From assembly GCA_002422955.1 (NCBI GenBank), contig DITY01000249.1, forward strand, positions 16,731-44,279: 27,549 bases of DNA, in the 5' to 3' direction. The stretch comes from Planctomycetaceae bacterium UBA6172. Lineage in GTDB: Bacteria > Planctomycetota > Planctomycetia > Pirellulales > Pirellulaceae. The stretch's first letter is position 1. Each line of letters opens with the position of its first letter. Positions 8,109-15,653 of the stretch are shown here, one piece after another. Under the pieces are notes generated by a model. That model was not told the origin of the DNA and ran no database searches. It was given only the letters and a program-made list of their open reading frames with translations. The position numbers and the translations under genes are program-made.

Positions 8109-8888
8109 TCAAGTCTGGGCGAACAGCCCCCAGGCTCCGATCAACGCCAACAAGTAACTCCCGCCCAGTACGCCGCGGCGGACGGTCTGGCCGATCGTCG
8201 GCCGCAGATGGACCCATTGGCTGGGCAGATGAATTTGGATCGAGTCGGCCTGATGCCGCTCGTCGGCCGTCGCCGTGGTCATAACCGCTTGGCCAGCGAC
8301 GATGTCCTCCCCTTGGCTACCGACCGGACGCCCCGGCGGAACCGAGACGGTCGGCCACATCGCGACATAAGCCAAGCTGGCCAACAAACCGGTGGCCAAA
8401 CAGGTCAGGACATGCCACCGCCGGCCGACGTGCTGGTCGCGGGCGGATTCGGCCGCCAGGGTGGGAGTTGGCGGAGTGGCGATTGCCACCGCGTCCGGCT
8501 GAGCGGATTCCAGATGACTTGCTGGTGCGATCCCGCTAGTCCCCATTGGGGTGGTTTCGGCGGAACTGCCATTCAGACTCGCGACCTGAACCGGCGTCCG
8601 TTTCCCAGGCGTCTCAAGGTCTCCCGAAGCATCACTTCGGGGCGGATGTGCCGCATAGAACCGCGCCGTCTCGCGTGTCCACTGGTCTCGGTAGAAGGCC
8701 GAATCACGAGTTCGCTTCGCAAACGACGCTTCCTCCGCGACCGCGCCGTCGCGAACTACCAGAGACGCTTTGCTTGGAACCTGGCAATCTTGCGGCATTA
8801 GATACACTAGGCCGAACAAAACGACAGCGGCCCCCACCACCAAGGGTTCGTGCCATCGTTCTAGCGGCGTTCCTGCCAGTGCAATCAA
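8109..8888 (-). CDS. Three-helix membrane protein of unknown function
   Basis: I do not recognise this 259-residue protein. It has three hydrophobic helices: residues 16-32 (LVVGAAVVLFGLVYLMP), about 159-178, and about 240-256 at the very C-terminus. A long Ala-, Thr-, Pro- and Ser-rich region of about 125 residues between helices one and two is probably disordered. It begins with a charged stretch (FAKRTRDSAFYRDQW). The start is a TTG, supported by GGAGAG 6-8 bases upstream (GGAG pairs with 8897-8900 on the plus strand) and by the absence of a better in-frame ATG before the first helix. It is divergent from trpF (120 bp) and convergent with gatB. Low overall conservation cues mean it could be lineage-restricted. 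The coding call rests on the long open frame, the ribosome site and clear membrane segments. Confidence 0.68.
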   Translation of the reverse strand: MIALAGTPLERWHEPLVVGAAVVLFGLVYLMPQDCQVPSKASLVVRDGAVAEEASFAKRTRDSAFYRDQWTRETARFYAAHPPRSDASGDLETPGKRTPVQVASLNGSSAETTPMGTSGIAPASHLESAQPDAVAIATPPTPTLAAESARDQHVGRRWHVLTCLATGLLASLAYVAMWPTVSVPPGRPVGSQGEDIVAGQAVMTTATADERHQADSIQIHLPSQWVHLRPTIGQTVRRGVLGGSYLLALIGAWGLFAQT

Positions 8889-9008
8889 GGCTTGCTCTCC
8901 GTTAACCTAGCCGCTCTGGGTTCGTCAAAACCTGCTTCTTCAAGATTTTCGGCATTTCGTAGCGGTTGGGGTGAACATACTTTTTGCATCGACAACGCGG
9001 GTAGAGCG

Positions 9009-9713
9009 ATGTTTCGGATAAAAATTTGCGGAATCCGCGAGGAATCCGACGTCCTGACGGTCGCGGCGGCGGGAGCCGATGCGGTCGGCCTGAATTTCCA
9101 TCCCGCTAGCATTCGTTTTCTCGACGAGGCTCGCGCCGCCCGCTTGGCAGCCCTTGCCCATAGCCTCAACCTGCACACGGTCGGTGTGTTCGTTTCACTG
9201 TCGCTCTCGGAAATGGCCGCGACGGCGGAACGACTCGGACTGGGAGCCGTCCAACTGCATGGCGACCAGACGGTGGAGGATGCGGACTGGTTGGGCCAGC
9301 GCGGTTTTCAGGTCATCCGGGCGATTCGCTTGCCAACCGGGAAGCTGGAGCCCGCCAACATCGGCCGGCACGTCGACCCTTGGGTTGGCCTGGGCTGCCC
9401 GTTGCTGCTCGACGCCGCCGTGGGCGGGCAGGGCGGGGGATTGGGCGCGCGGCTCGACTGGGAAGCCATCGGCAGGTGGGCGTCCGAACCGTCGCGAACC
9501 GACTCAGCCGCGACGGTAACCTGGGGACTGGCCGGCGGGCTCGACTCGCGGGTGGTGGGCGAAGCGATCAGCTTGACGGGAGCGACCGCGGTCGATGTCG
9601 CCAGCGGTGTCGAAGAGCCCCGCGGCAGCAAATCACGCTCCAGGATTTTCGCTTTCGTGGACGCGGCGCGCGACGCATGGGGCGAGCGCGGCACTGCCGA
9701 CTCGCCCCCCTGA
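9009..9713 (+). CDS. trpF: Phosphoribosylanthranilate isomerase
   Basis: TrpF catalyses the Amadori rearrangement of N-(5-phosphoribosyl)anthranilate to CdRP in tryptophan synthesis. The 234-residue protein shows the TIM-barrel family marks: KICGI with catalytic Cys7, GADAVGLNF, VQLHGD, the catalytic Asp135 in PLLLDAAVGGQGGG, and the phosphate-binding WGLAGGLD and VDVASGVE near the C-terminus. The ATG at 9009 places Cys7 correctly and has GGGTAGAG just upstream. The frame is open to 8892, but the extra 39 codons are unlike TrpF. No other trp gene is adjacent, so the tryptophan pathway is dispersed here. The last dozen residues, rich in charged and Pro residues, are a small extension. Confidence 0.94.
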   Translation: MFRIKICGIREESDVLTVAAAGADAVGLNFHPASIRFLDEARAARLAALAHSLNLHTVGVFVSLSLSEMAATAERLGLGAVQLHGDQTVEDADWLGQRGFQVIRAIRLPTGKLEPANIGRHVDPWVGLGCPLLLDAAVGGQGGGLGARLDWEAIGRWASEPSRTDSAATVTWGLAGGLDSRVVGEAISLTGATAVDVASGVEEPRGSKSRSRIFAFVDAARDAWGERGTADSPP

Positions 9714-9730
9714 AACCATGGCCGACGTGA

Positions 9731-10567
9731 TTACCGAGATTGCCGGTGAAACTGGAGGTGCAACCACACGTCGATCGTCGTCTTGCCGATCATCAACAGC
9801 ACCACCAGGACTTTAGGGGCGCCAAACAGCACGGTGGCGAAGCCCCCGGCGATGATGCAAAGGTGCAGAAGCACCACGCGACCATAGGGGCGGATCATCT
9901 CCCAAATCAGGTAGCTCGATTTGTATTCGCCCCGCGCTATGAAATTCCGAAAAAACGAAGTGCCATGACTTAAAAAAAGTCCCAGCACAGCCGCGATCCC
10001 GGCGATCGACCAAGTGCCATCCGCTGCTTTCAAGGGGTTGTACCAGGCGACACCGAGCGAAGCAGCAGACGGCATGCCCGGGTCGCTGAACCAGGGAGTC
10101 GTGAGCAAGACCTGGAGCAAGAAGCCGTGAACCAAGCAGAAAAAGCCGAAGTGAAAACAGAAAAACAGGACGAAGAAAGCTTTCGCCAGACCATTCTCGG
10201 TGGACGGGTTTTGCTGCGTGACTGCTCGCTTCGTTTCTCGGGCATCGTCGAACGGCGTCTTCGCACCCACCGCGTTAGCTGCGGTCACCGACGGGCCAGG
10301 ATCTGATTCGTTCGCGACGGTCAGCATCCTGAGAATCGCCCAAAAGCCGACCACCAGATTTTCGATCCAATAAAAGATCGCAACTTCGATGGCGGACCAC
10401 CCGATCACCAGGGCGGCGCCGATCGCGATCACGTTGGCTAACAACAACATCCCCAGAGACCCAACATCGGACTTGACCGGATGCCCGCCCAGACCCGCGG
10501 CAGCGACCGCATCAACGAGGGAACTCTCGACGAGCGGCTCAGCCCTGGACTGGGATCGGTCACTCAT
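9731..10567 (-). CDS. DUF6498-like polytopic membrane protein
   Basis: The 278-residue protein has an acidic, Ala-rich N-terminus of about 40 residues and then five or six hydrophobic helices. Recognisable conserved stretches are FYWIENLVVGFWAILRM, FHFGFFCLVHGFLLQ with two His, LSHGTSFFRNFIARGEY, and PYGRVVLLHLCIIAGGF near the end. This pattern matches my recollection of the DUF6498 family, which has no known function; the conserved His, Glu and Asn residues within helices hint at a cofactor or metal site (inference). Of the two nearby ATGs, 10567 is preferred because AGGGAG lies nine bases before it; the ATG at 10573 would be only three bases from it. A longer open frame to 10723 runs into the leader of the divergent hydrolase gene. 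It converges on trpF with a 17-bp gap. Confidence 0.72.
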   Translation of the reverse strand: MSDRSQSRAEPLVESSLVDAVAAAGLGGHPVKSDVGSLGMLLLANVIAIGAALVIGWSAIEVAIFYWIENLVVGFWAILRMLTVANESDPGPSVTAANAVGAKTPFDDARETKRAVTQQNPSTENGLAKAFFVLFFCFHFGFFCLVHGFLLQVLLTTPWFSDPGMPSAASLGVAWYNPLKAADGTWSIAGIAAVLGLFLSHGTSFFRNFIARGEYKSSYLIWEMIRPYGRVVLLHLCIIAGGFATVLFGAPKVLVVLLMIGKTTIDVWLHLQFHRQSR

Positions 10568-10779
10568 TTCCATATGCTCCCTAACCGCGAAAAACTCGGA
10601 AGTGCTGGCAGGCTGGTGAGGTGGTGATGAGCAGCCCGACTCGGGCGGCTGCCGCGTTCGTCCCAGGTGCACCGTGTAGGATAGAAGAAATCTTTTTATC
10701 TCGGGTGAAACCGGCGAGACCAACGAGCCCCGGCACTCGTCTTCTTCTTGAGCACCTCGAATGGGAATTGAAATCGGCC

Positions 10780-12165
10780 ATGGCTTGCAACCCCTTGATT
10801 GTAGCTCTGCTCAGTACTGCGATGCTCGTAACCGGTCGGTCGGCAACCGCAGCCGAACCTTACCGTCATGCCGCGAAGATCGATGAACTGGTCAAGCCAT
10901 TGATCGATTCGGGGACTTTGCCGTCGGTCGTGATCGGCGTGGTCGACGGTGGGACCCAGTGGATCGGAACTTACGGATCGGTCACCGCGGATCAGCCGTT
11001 GCCACCGACGGCGGATACGATCTATGAAATCGGCTCGGTCACCAAGGTGTTCACGGGCCTGCTGCTCGCCGACGCGATCCGATCGGGCGAGTGCTCGCTT
11101 GAGACCACGATCGGCGAGATCGTCCCATCGATTCGCGAGCGCAATCCGACCGTCGGCTCCTCGATTCAGCTGTGGCATTTGGCGACACACACCTCAGGCC
11201 TTCCGCGGCTCCCGACGAATCTGCAACCGGCTGACCCGCTGCAACCCTACGCGGACTACGACCGACGGTTGATGTTCGAGTTCCTTGAGGGGTTCAAGCC
11301 GACCACCGCTCCCGGCAAACCGAGCGGCTATTCCAATCTGGGCATGGGTCTGCTCGGCGAGTTGCTAGCCACCCGTACGCGGACTGCCTACGAAAACTTG
11401 TTGCAGGATCGCATAACGACGCCGCTGGGGATGAAGGACACGGTGATCCGAGTCCGCGACGCAGACCGACCGCGGATCGCCCCCCCGCACAAGCTCGACG
11501 GGACTCCCGGCACCGAGTGGCAATTCGCCGCGATGACGGGCGCGGGGGCGATCCGGAGCACGGCACGCGACATGTCGCGTTGGATCGCCGCGCATCTGAG
11601 CCCGTCGGAAGGCGAGCTCGGAAACGCCATCGAACTGGCGTGGCAACAGCACTCCGCGGCTGCGGGGGATACGTTCGCGATGGGGCTCGGTTGGCACATC
11701 GCCCGGGACGGATCGACACGTTGGCATAACGGCCAAACCGATGGCTACCACTCGATGTTGATGATCAGTCGCGACCTGAACGCCGGCGTGATCGTGCTCA
11801 GCAACAGCGAAGCGGCCGAGGTCGACTCGATCGGTGAAACGGTGATCCGATTGCTCGCCGGAAACCCCATCGGTCCGGTCGCGACTCCGGGGGTGATGGT
11901 CGATCAAAAACTTTCGAACCGATTGGTCGGCAGGTACCAACTCACCCCCGCCTTCATCCTCACCATCACAGCGAAGAACGGCCGGCTGTTCGTTCAGGCG
12001 ACGGGGCAACCGCAATTGAAATTGGTCGCGGAGCGCAACACGAAGTGGTCGATCCAGGGGGTGGTTGCGACGCTGGAGTTTGACTTACCAGCGGAAGGCT
12101 CAGCCGCCTCGGTAACGCTCTTCCAAAATGGAGCGGTCCTGAAGGCGATCCGACTGGCGGACTGA
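10780..12165 (+). CDS. Secreted beta-lactamase-family serine hydrolase (class C / AmpC-like fold)
   Basis: The protein has 461 residues and starts with a signal peptide of about 25 residues (hydrophobic core LIVALLSTAMLV, cleavage near ATAAEP). The serine beta-lactamase/DD-peptidase motifs are present: SVTK with nucleophile Ser86 and Lys89, YSN at 184-186, and HNG at 316-318 in place of KTG. HxG in the third motif is typical of the esterase/peptidase members of family S12 rather than true beta-lactamases, so a periplasmic peptidase, esterase or amidase is likelier than antibiotic resistance. The segment after about residue 370 (LVGRYQLTPAFILTITAKNG) resembles the small C-terminal beta-barrel domain often fused to these enzymes (DUF3471-like). 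The start could instead be the TTG at 10768, which adds a Lys before the hydrophobic core. It is divergent from the DUF6498-like gene. Confidence 0.88.
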   Translation: MACNPLIVALLSTAMLVTGRSATAAEPYRHAAKIDELVKPLIDSGTLPSVVIGVVDGGTQWIGTYGSVTADQPLPPTADTIYEIGSVTKVFTGLLLADAIRSGECSLETTIGEIVPSIRERNPTVGSSIQLWHLATHTSGLPRLPTNLQPADPLQPYADYDRRLMFEFLEGFKPTTAPGKPSGYSNLGMGLLGELLATRTRTAYENLLQDRITTPLGMKDTVIRVRDADRPRIAPPHKLDGTPGTEWQFAAMTGAGAIRSTARDMSRWIAAHLSPSEGELGNAIELAWQQHSAAAGDTFAMGLGWHIARDGSTRWHNGQTDGYHSMLMISRDLNAGVIVLSNSEAAEVDSIGETVIRLLAGNPIGPVATPGVMVDQKLSNRLVGRYQLTPAFILTITAKNGRLFVQATGQPQLKLVAERNTKWSIQGVVATLEFDLPAEGSAASVTLFQNGAVLKAIRLAD

Positions 12166-12204
12166 AGCGGAAGGCGACGGCCGCCAGACGATCAGGTTCG
12201 CCAT

Positions 12205-12927
12205 TCAGGATTCGATTTCCGCCGCGATGCCGTCCTCGCCCGGTTCGGCAAAACGATACCCCACGCCCCGCACCGTCTCGATCAAGTCGGCTTTATCGCC
12301 GAGCTTTTTCCTCAGGCTGCGGATATGAACATCGATCGTCCGCTCGAGAACCATCGTGTCTTCACCGAGCGCGGCATCCACCAATTCGCTCCGTTCGAAG
12401 GCTCGCCCCGGTTGTCGCATCAGCGTATCGAGCAAGCGGAACTCACTCTTGGTGATTCCAATCGTCTGGCCATCGATCTCGACGCGGTAACGCCGCCGGT
12501 CGACCGTCACGCCAGCGGCGGAGACCGAATCGCTAGTCTCGGTCGGCTGCTCGCGGCGTCTGAGATGTGCCTTCAACCGCTGCAGCAGGACCGCATAGCT
12601 CTCGACCGGCTTGACCACATAATCATCGGCCCCGACGGCGAAACCGATCACCTGATCCGATTCTTCCCCCAGAGCACTGATCATCAGAATCAACGTCTCC
12701 CGCGTTTCCGGCGCGGCCCGCAACTGTTTGCAAACCTCAATGCCGCTGAGCACCGGAAGGTTGACGTCGAGAAAAATCGCATCGGGCAATTTTAGCTTCG
12801 CTTGAACGATCGCATCCGCGCCATCGGCCGCGCGATACACCTCGTAACCGGCTCGCGTCAGTTGATAATCGAGGGTCTCGGCGAGTGGGCGATAATCTTC
12901 GACGATCAGGACTTTGGTTTTGGCCAT
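12205..12927 (-). CDS. PhoB/OmpR-family response regulator (orphan)
   Basis: The 240-residue protein is a phosphorylation-controlled DNA-binding regulator. The receiver domain (about 4-120) has the acidic pair Glu10-Asp11, the phospho-acceptor Asp54 in IFLDVNLPVLSG, Ser84 as the switch hydroxyl and Lys106 in DDYVVKPVE. A linker of about 15 residues leads to a winged-helix effector domain (about 138-232). This domain carries ITKSEFRLLDTLMRQPGRAF, the recognition-helix region RTIDVHIRSLRKKLGD and the wing TVRGVGYRF. No histidine kinase gene lies next to it in this window, unlike most OmpR-type pairs, so its kinase must be encoded elsewhere. It converges with the serine hydrolase gene (39-bp gap). 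The target genes cannot be inferred. Confidence 0.93.
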   Translation of the reverse strand: MAKTKVLIVEDYRPLAETLDYQLTRAGYEVYRAADGADAIVQAKLKLPDAIFLDVNLPVLSGIEVCKQLRAAPETRETLILMISALGEESDQVIGFAVGADDYVVKPVESYAVLLQRLKAHLRRREQPTETSDSVSAAGVTVDRRRYRVEIDGQTIGITKSEFRLLDTLMRQPGRAFERSELVDAALGEDTMVLERTIDVHIRSLRKKLGDKADLIETVRGVGYRFAEPGEDGIAAEIES

Positions 12928-13186
12928 GACATCAAACTACCTGGTTCGGTGGCCCTTTCCCTCGCGGGATCGAATCCGGGACGCAGCCGTTGCCCCAATC
13001 TTCCCCTAACTTGCCACCCTTCGCACCCCCGACGACGACTAGACTCCGATAAAACCTCGGTGAAGAATTGATGAAGGGCCACCGCCCCCGACACCGTTTA
13101 CAGGGCACCGCTGGCGAGTTCGGGGTTACAGCGAGTCTCGCGCCATCGGCCCTCCCGGGCGGTAAAGCGAAGAAACTGATCGGGCG
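12928..13186. other. Non-coding stretch between the response regulator and the ThuA remnant
   Basis: These 259 bp lie upstream of the response-regulator gene and where the N-terminal half of the decayed ThuA-like gene would be expected. Short frames exist, but none gives recognisable protein text. A T-arm-like string (GGGATCGAATCCGGG, about 12966-12980) has no supporting cloverleaf. The regulator promoter must lie here, but I cannot place it. Confidence 0.4.
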
Positions 13187-13607
13187 GTGGAAGGAGGCCC
13201 CCAAGCCCCCGAGTTCGCGAAACGCATCGGCCTGGTTTCGGACAGCACCAAGTTAAAGTATCGCCATGGCCCCTTGGCCCTCGGGTATCCAACCGGCCCC
13301 AGCACCCGATCGGACGCAATTTCGCTAAGGTCCGATTCCACGACGAGAGCTACCGGCAAATGGCGGGCGACGCCGATCGCATTCGAGTGCTCGGCTACGG
13401 ACAAGAAGACGGCGCGTCACAGCCCCTATTCTGGATTCTCGAACCGACGCGAGGTCGTGTCTTTGTTTCCATCCCCGGTCACTCTGCGTGGACCTTCGAC
13501 GCGCCGCTTGACCGCAAGCTGTCGCTACGCGGCATCGCCTGGGCGGCCGGGGGCCGGTCAAGCGTTTCAACGAGCTGATCAGGTTGGGTATCATGCCGGG
13601 CGATTGA
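13187..13607 (+). pseudogene. Frameshifted remnant of a ThuA-like (trehalose utilization-type) gene
   Basis: Three consecutive segments in three different frames read like one protein. The first (13187-13300) gives FAKRIGLVSDSTKLKYRHGP. The second (13300-13551) gives HPIGRNFAKVRFHDESYRQM, then GRVFVSIPGHSAWTFDAPL and LRGIAWAAG. The third (13554-13607) gives PVKRFNELIRLGIMPGD and a stop. The joined text resembles the C-terminal half of planctomycete ThuA-domain proteins (HPI...DE.Y, GRVF...GH..WTFDDP...LRGIAWAAGEPV.RFN). Each junction fits a single-base loss: near 13300, and in the run of five Gs at 13549-13553. The N-terminal half is not visible upstream. Two shifts and a missing N-terminus argue for true decay, though an error in the G-run is possible. 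It converges with the DUF1501 gene at 13659. The family call is by memory of motifs. Confidence 0.6.
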
Positions 13608-13658
13608 ATCGCGAACGGCGGGAACGACGCGAGCCGAGCGCAAGGTGAGCACGCCTGC

Positions 13659-15062
13659 TCAGATGAGTTCGCGAATCGGCTCGGCGCTGTCGAGCAAAAA
13701 TTGGGGACGACCGGTGGGGTCGGTGAGGACGGTATTCGCGACGTCGATCCCCAAGCGGTTGTAGATCGTGGCGAAGACCTCTTGATAGCTGACCGGCCGG
13801 GAGACGACTTTGCCGCCCAAACGATCGGTCTGGCCGATGACGCAACCTCCACGCACGCCGCCGCCAAAGAGCATTGCAGGGCCGACCTCGGGCCAATGAT
13901 CGCGGCCGCCTTGTTGGTTGATTCGTGGGGTTCTACCGAACTCACCCCAGACCAGCACCGTCACGTCATCCAACATCGCCCGTTGCTCCAGATCGATGAA
14001 CAAGGCGTGCAGCGCGTGATCGACGATCGGCATCAGATCTCGCATCCGCGGAAAATTCTTCGAATGCGTGTCGAAGTCGCTGAAGGAGACGCTGACGCAA
14101 CGCACCCCCGCTTCGATCAACCGCCGGGCGAGTAGCAACTTCTTCGCCGAGTGGCCGTCTTCGCTGGTGTAGAACTGTGCTCCCGAGGCATTAGCAACTG
14201 GCGTGTAGAGCGCGCGGATCGGAGCGGGTTCGCGGTCCAGATCCAACGCTGCCGCCAATCGCCCCGAGGTGAGAATTTGAATCGCCTGCTGACCGAAGCG
14301 ATCCATCGCCTCCATCGAACCGCTGGTATCGAGTTCACGGCGGAAGTGGTCAAAGCTGGCGAGGAGCCTCATCCGATCATCGAGTCGCTCGACGGTCAGG
14401 CCGTCGCTGAGCGTCAAGGTCATCGACTGCTTCGGTCCTCGGGCCGCCAATTCATTTTTCATCCCCGGCTCCAATTCGCGGCTGAACATTTTGGAAATGT
14501 CAGGACGGAACGGGCGATAGGTCGGGCCGAGGAATCCGGGCCGAGCGCTATCTCGGACCATCGGACGGCCTTGCATCAGGTCGATGAACGCGGGGGCGGG
14601 ATCCTCGGCGGACCCGAGTAATTTCGAAACCACACAACCGACCGCGGGACGTCCGCCGATCGATCGCACACTGCTAGCGGGATAGGCGGATTGGCACTGG
14701 AACGCGTCATGGGCACCCGCCGAGCCGACCAGCGAGCGGACGAAAGCGATGCGGTCGGCCAACATGGCCACCTTCGGCATCAGTTCCGAAACCATGAATC
14801 CGGGAACCCTCGTCGGTATCGGCTGGAACTCGCCGCGAATTTCGGCCGGGGCATCCGGTTTGGGATCGATCGTATCGTGCTGGGGCGGCCCCCCATCGAG
14901 GTGAATGTTGATCACCGATTTCGTCGACGATCCCAACCCCGCGTTCGACTCCGCTCGCAACAGATCGGCGAGTGAAATCCCTAGCAGGCCGGTCCCGCCA
15001 ACTTTCAGCAGATCCCTTCGCGATCGCTGACCCGATCGAGATTTTTTGGCCGGATTCGACAT
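13659..15062 (-). CDS. DUF1501 protein with Tat signal (first copy)
   Basis: The 467-residue protein belongs to the DUF1501 family, which has an alkaline phosphatase/sulfatase-like fold and is abundant in planctomycetes; its reaction is not established. A twin-arginine signal is clear: SRRDLLK at residues 14-20 followed by a hydrophobic GGTGLLGISLADLL, so it is probably exported folded. Family motifs are INIHLDGGPPQHDTIDPKP, GEFQPIPTRVPG, the central GVRCVSVSFSDFDTHSKNF, VLVWGEFGRTPRIN and GGRDHWPEVGPAMLFGGGVRGG. Asp and His residues in these motifs are the likely metal ligands by analogy to the sulfatase fold. An AGGT lies five bases before the ATG. Unlike the second copy at 17837, it has no DUF1549/DUF1553 partner in the window; its neighbours are the ThuA remnant and, divergently, ahcY. 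Confidence 0.9.
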   Translation of the reverse strand: MSNPAKKSRSGQRSRRDLLKVGGTGLLGISLADLLRAESNAGLGSSTKSVINIHLDGGPPQHDTIDPKPDAPAEIRGEFQPIPTRVPGFMVSELMPKVAMLADRIAFVRSLVGSAGAHDAFQCQSAYPASSVRSIGGRPAVGCVVSKLLGSAEDPAPAFIDLMQGRPMVRDSARPGFLGPTYRPFRPDISKMFSRELEPGMKNELAARGPKQSMTLTLSDGLTVERLDDRMRLLASFDHFRRELDTSGSMEAMDRFGQQAIQILTSGRLAAALDLDREPAPIRALYTPVANASGAQFYTSEDGHSAKKLLLARRLIEAGVRCVSVSFSDFDTHSKNFPRMRDLMPIVDHALHALFIDLEQRAMLDDVTVLVWGEFGRTPRINQQGGRDHWPEVGPAMLFGGGVRGGCVIGQTDRLGGKVVSRPVSYQEVFATIYNRLGIDVANTVLTDPTGRPQFLLDSAEPIRELI

Positions 15063-15653
15063 GGCAACCTACCCGCTGCGAAGGGAACGAATTCGATCCC
15101 CTCATGGTACTTGAGCCAGCGACTGCTCCGCAACGAACGGACATCACTCGATCGGGAGCCGGTGATCATTCCGCCGCGGCAATTGGCCGTCGCGACCAAG
15201 GACGCCCCCGTCCGGGATTCGGCACGGGGCAAGGCTCAGCAGCGTGGGGGAATCAAACGGCGCGGGGGTGGCCGTCCCTGAGGGGCCATGCTCAATCTGC
15301 CGACGACCGCGGGGAGAAACGAATGGACCTAGGGAGCCAATTGGGGAAGATTCGTTTGCTTACAAGCGGATCAGAGTGGGCGGTACCGGCCCGCGTGCCC
15401 CCTTAATGCCCTAGATTTCGCGGGCCTTTTACCGTGCGATGCACTGTAAATGACGATTTTTTCGTTTATGCTGGTGTCGCTTGTTCGTCTGGGTTGCGGT
15501 CAACACTTGGTAAGAGGGGTTCACCCGGCTTGGGGAAGCACGCTTCTGCGACTGGAGCTCTGGCAATTTGCCGGTTTCGGGCCCCGGTGTAGCGGCCTGC
15601 CGTTATCGGTTCACGAATGATTTCAACCTTTCAGTTTTTTGGAGTATCCACCC
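15063..15653. other. Long non-coding region between a DUF1501 gene and ahcY
   Basis: No convincing gene lies in these 591 bp; the open frames present give no recognisable protein text. The half next to ahcY (about 15410-15653) is relatively AT-rich and contains a strong palindrome (15428-15450), a T6 run (15457-15462) and the ahcY ribosome site. I compared it by eye with SAM and SAH riboswitch consensus elements and saw no match. It may be a long ahcY leader or hold a small RNA, but nothing beyond the palindrome can be supported. Confidence 0.5.
15428..15450. promoter_or_regulatory. Near-perfect 10-bp palindrome upstream of ahcY (candidate operator)
   Basis: The arms TTTACCGTGC (15428-15437) and GCACTGTAAA (15441-15450) pair at nine of ten positions around a 3-nt centre (GAT). 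A T6 run starts six bases later at 15457. The T-run is too far from the stem, and the stem base too AT-rich, for a textbook terminator. A dyad operator for a dimeric regulator about 200 bp upstream of ahcY is the better reading (inference). Confidence 0.45.

Noticed and set aside
10568..10723. N-terminal extension of the DUF6498-like protein
   Set aside because: It would run into the leader of the divergent hydrolase; the ATG at 10567 has a well spaced Shine-Dalgarno.
10780..12165. The hydrolase as an antibiotic-resistance beta-lactamase
   Set aside because: The third motif is HNG rather than KTG, and the C-terminal extra domain is typical of S12-type peptidases/esterases, so resistance is not supported.
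12961..12985. T-arm-like string suggesting a tRNA
   Set aside because: No acceptor, D-arm or anticodon stem can be drawn around it on either strand.
13126..13404. Minus-strand open frame opposite the ThuA remnant
   Set aside because: The plus-strand text resembles a known family across frames, while this frame shows no recognisable motif.
15407..15653. Possible SAH or SAM riboswitch before ahcY
   Set aside because: The conserved cores of these riboswitches could not be found by eye; a covariance search would be decisive.
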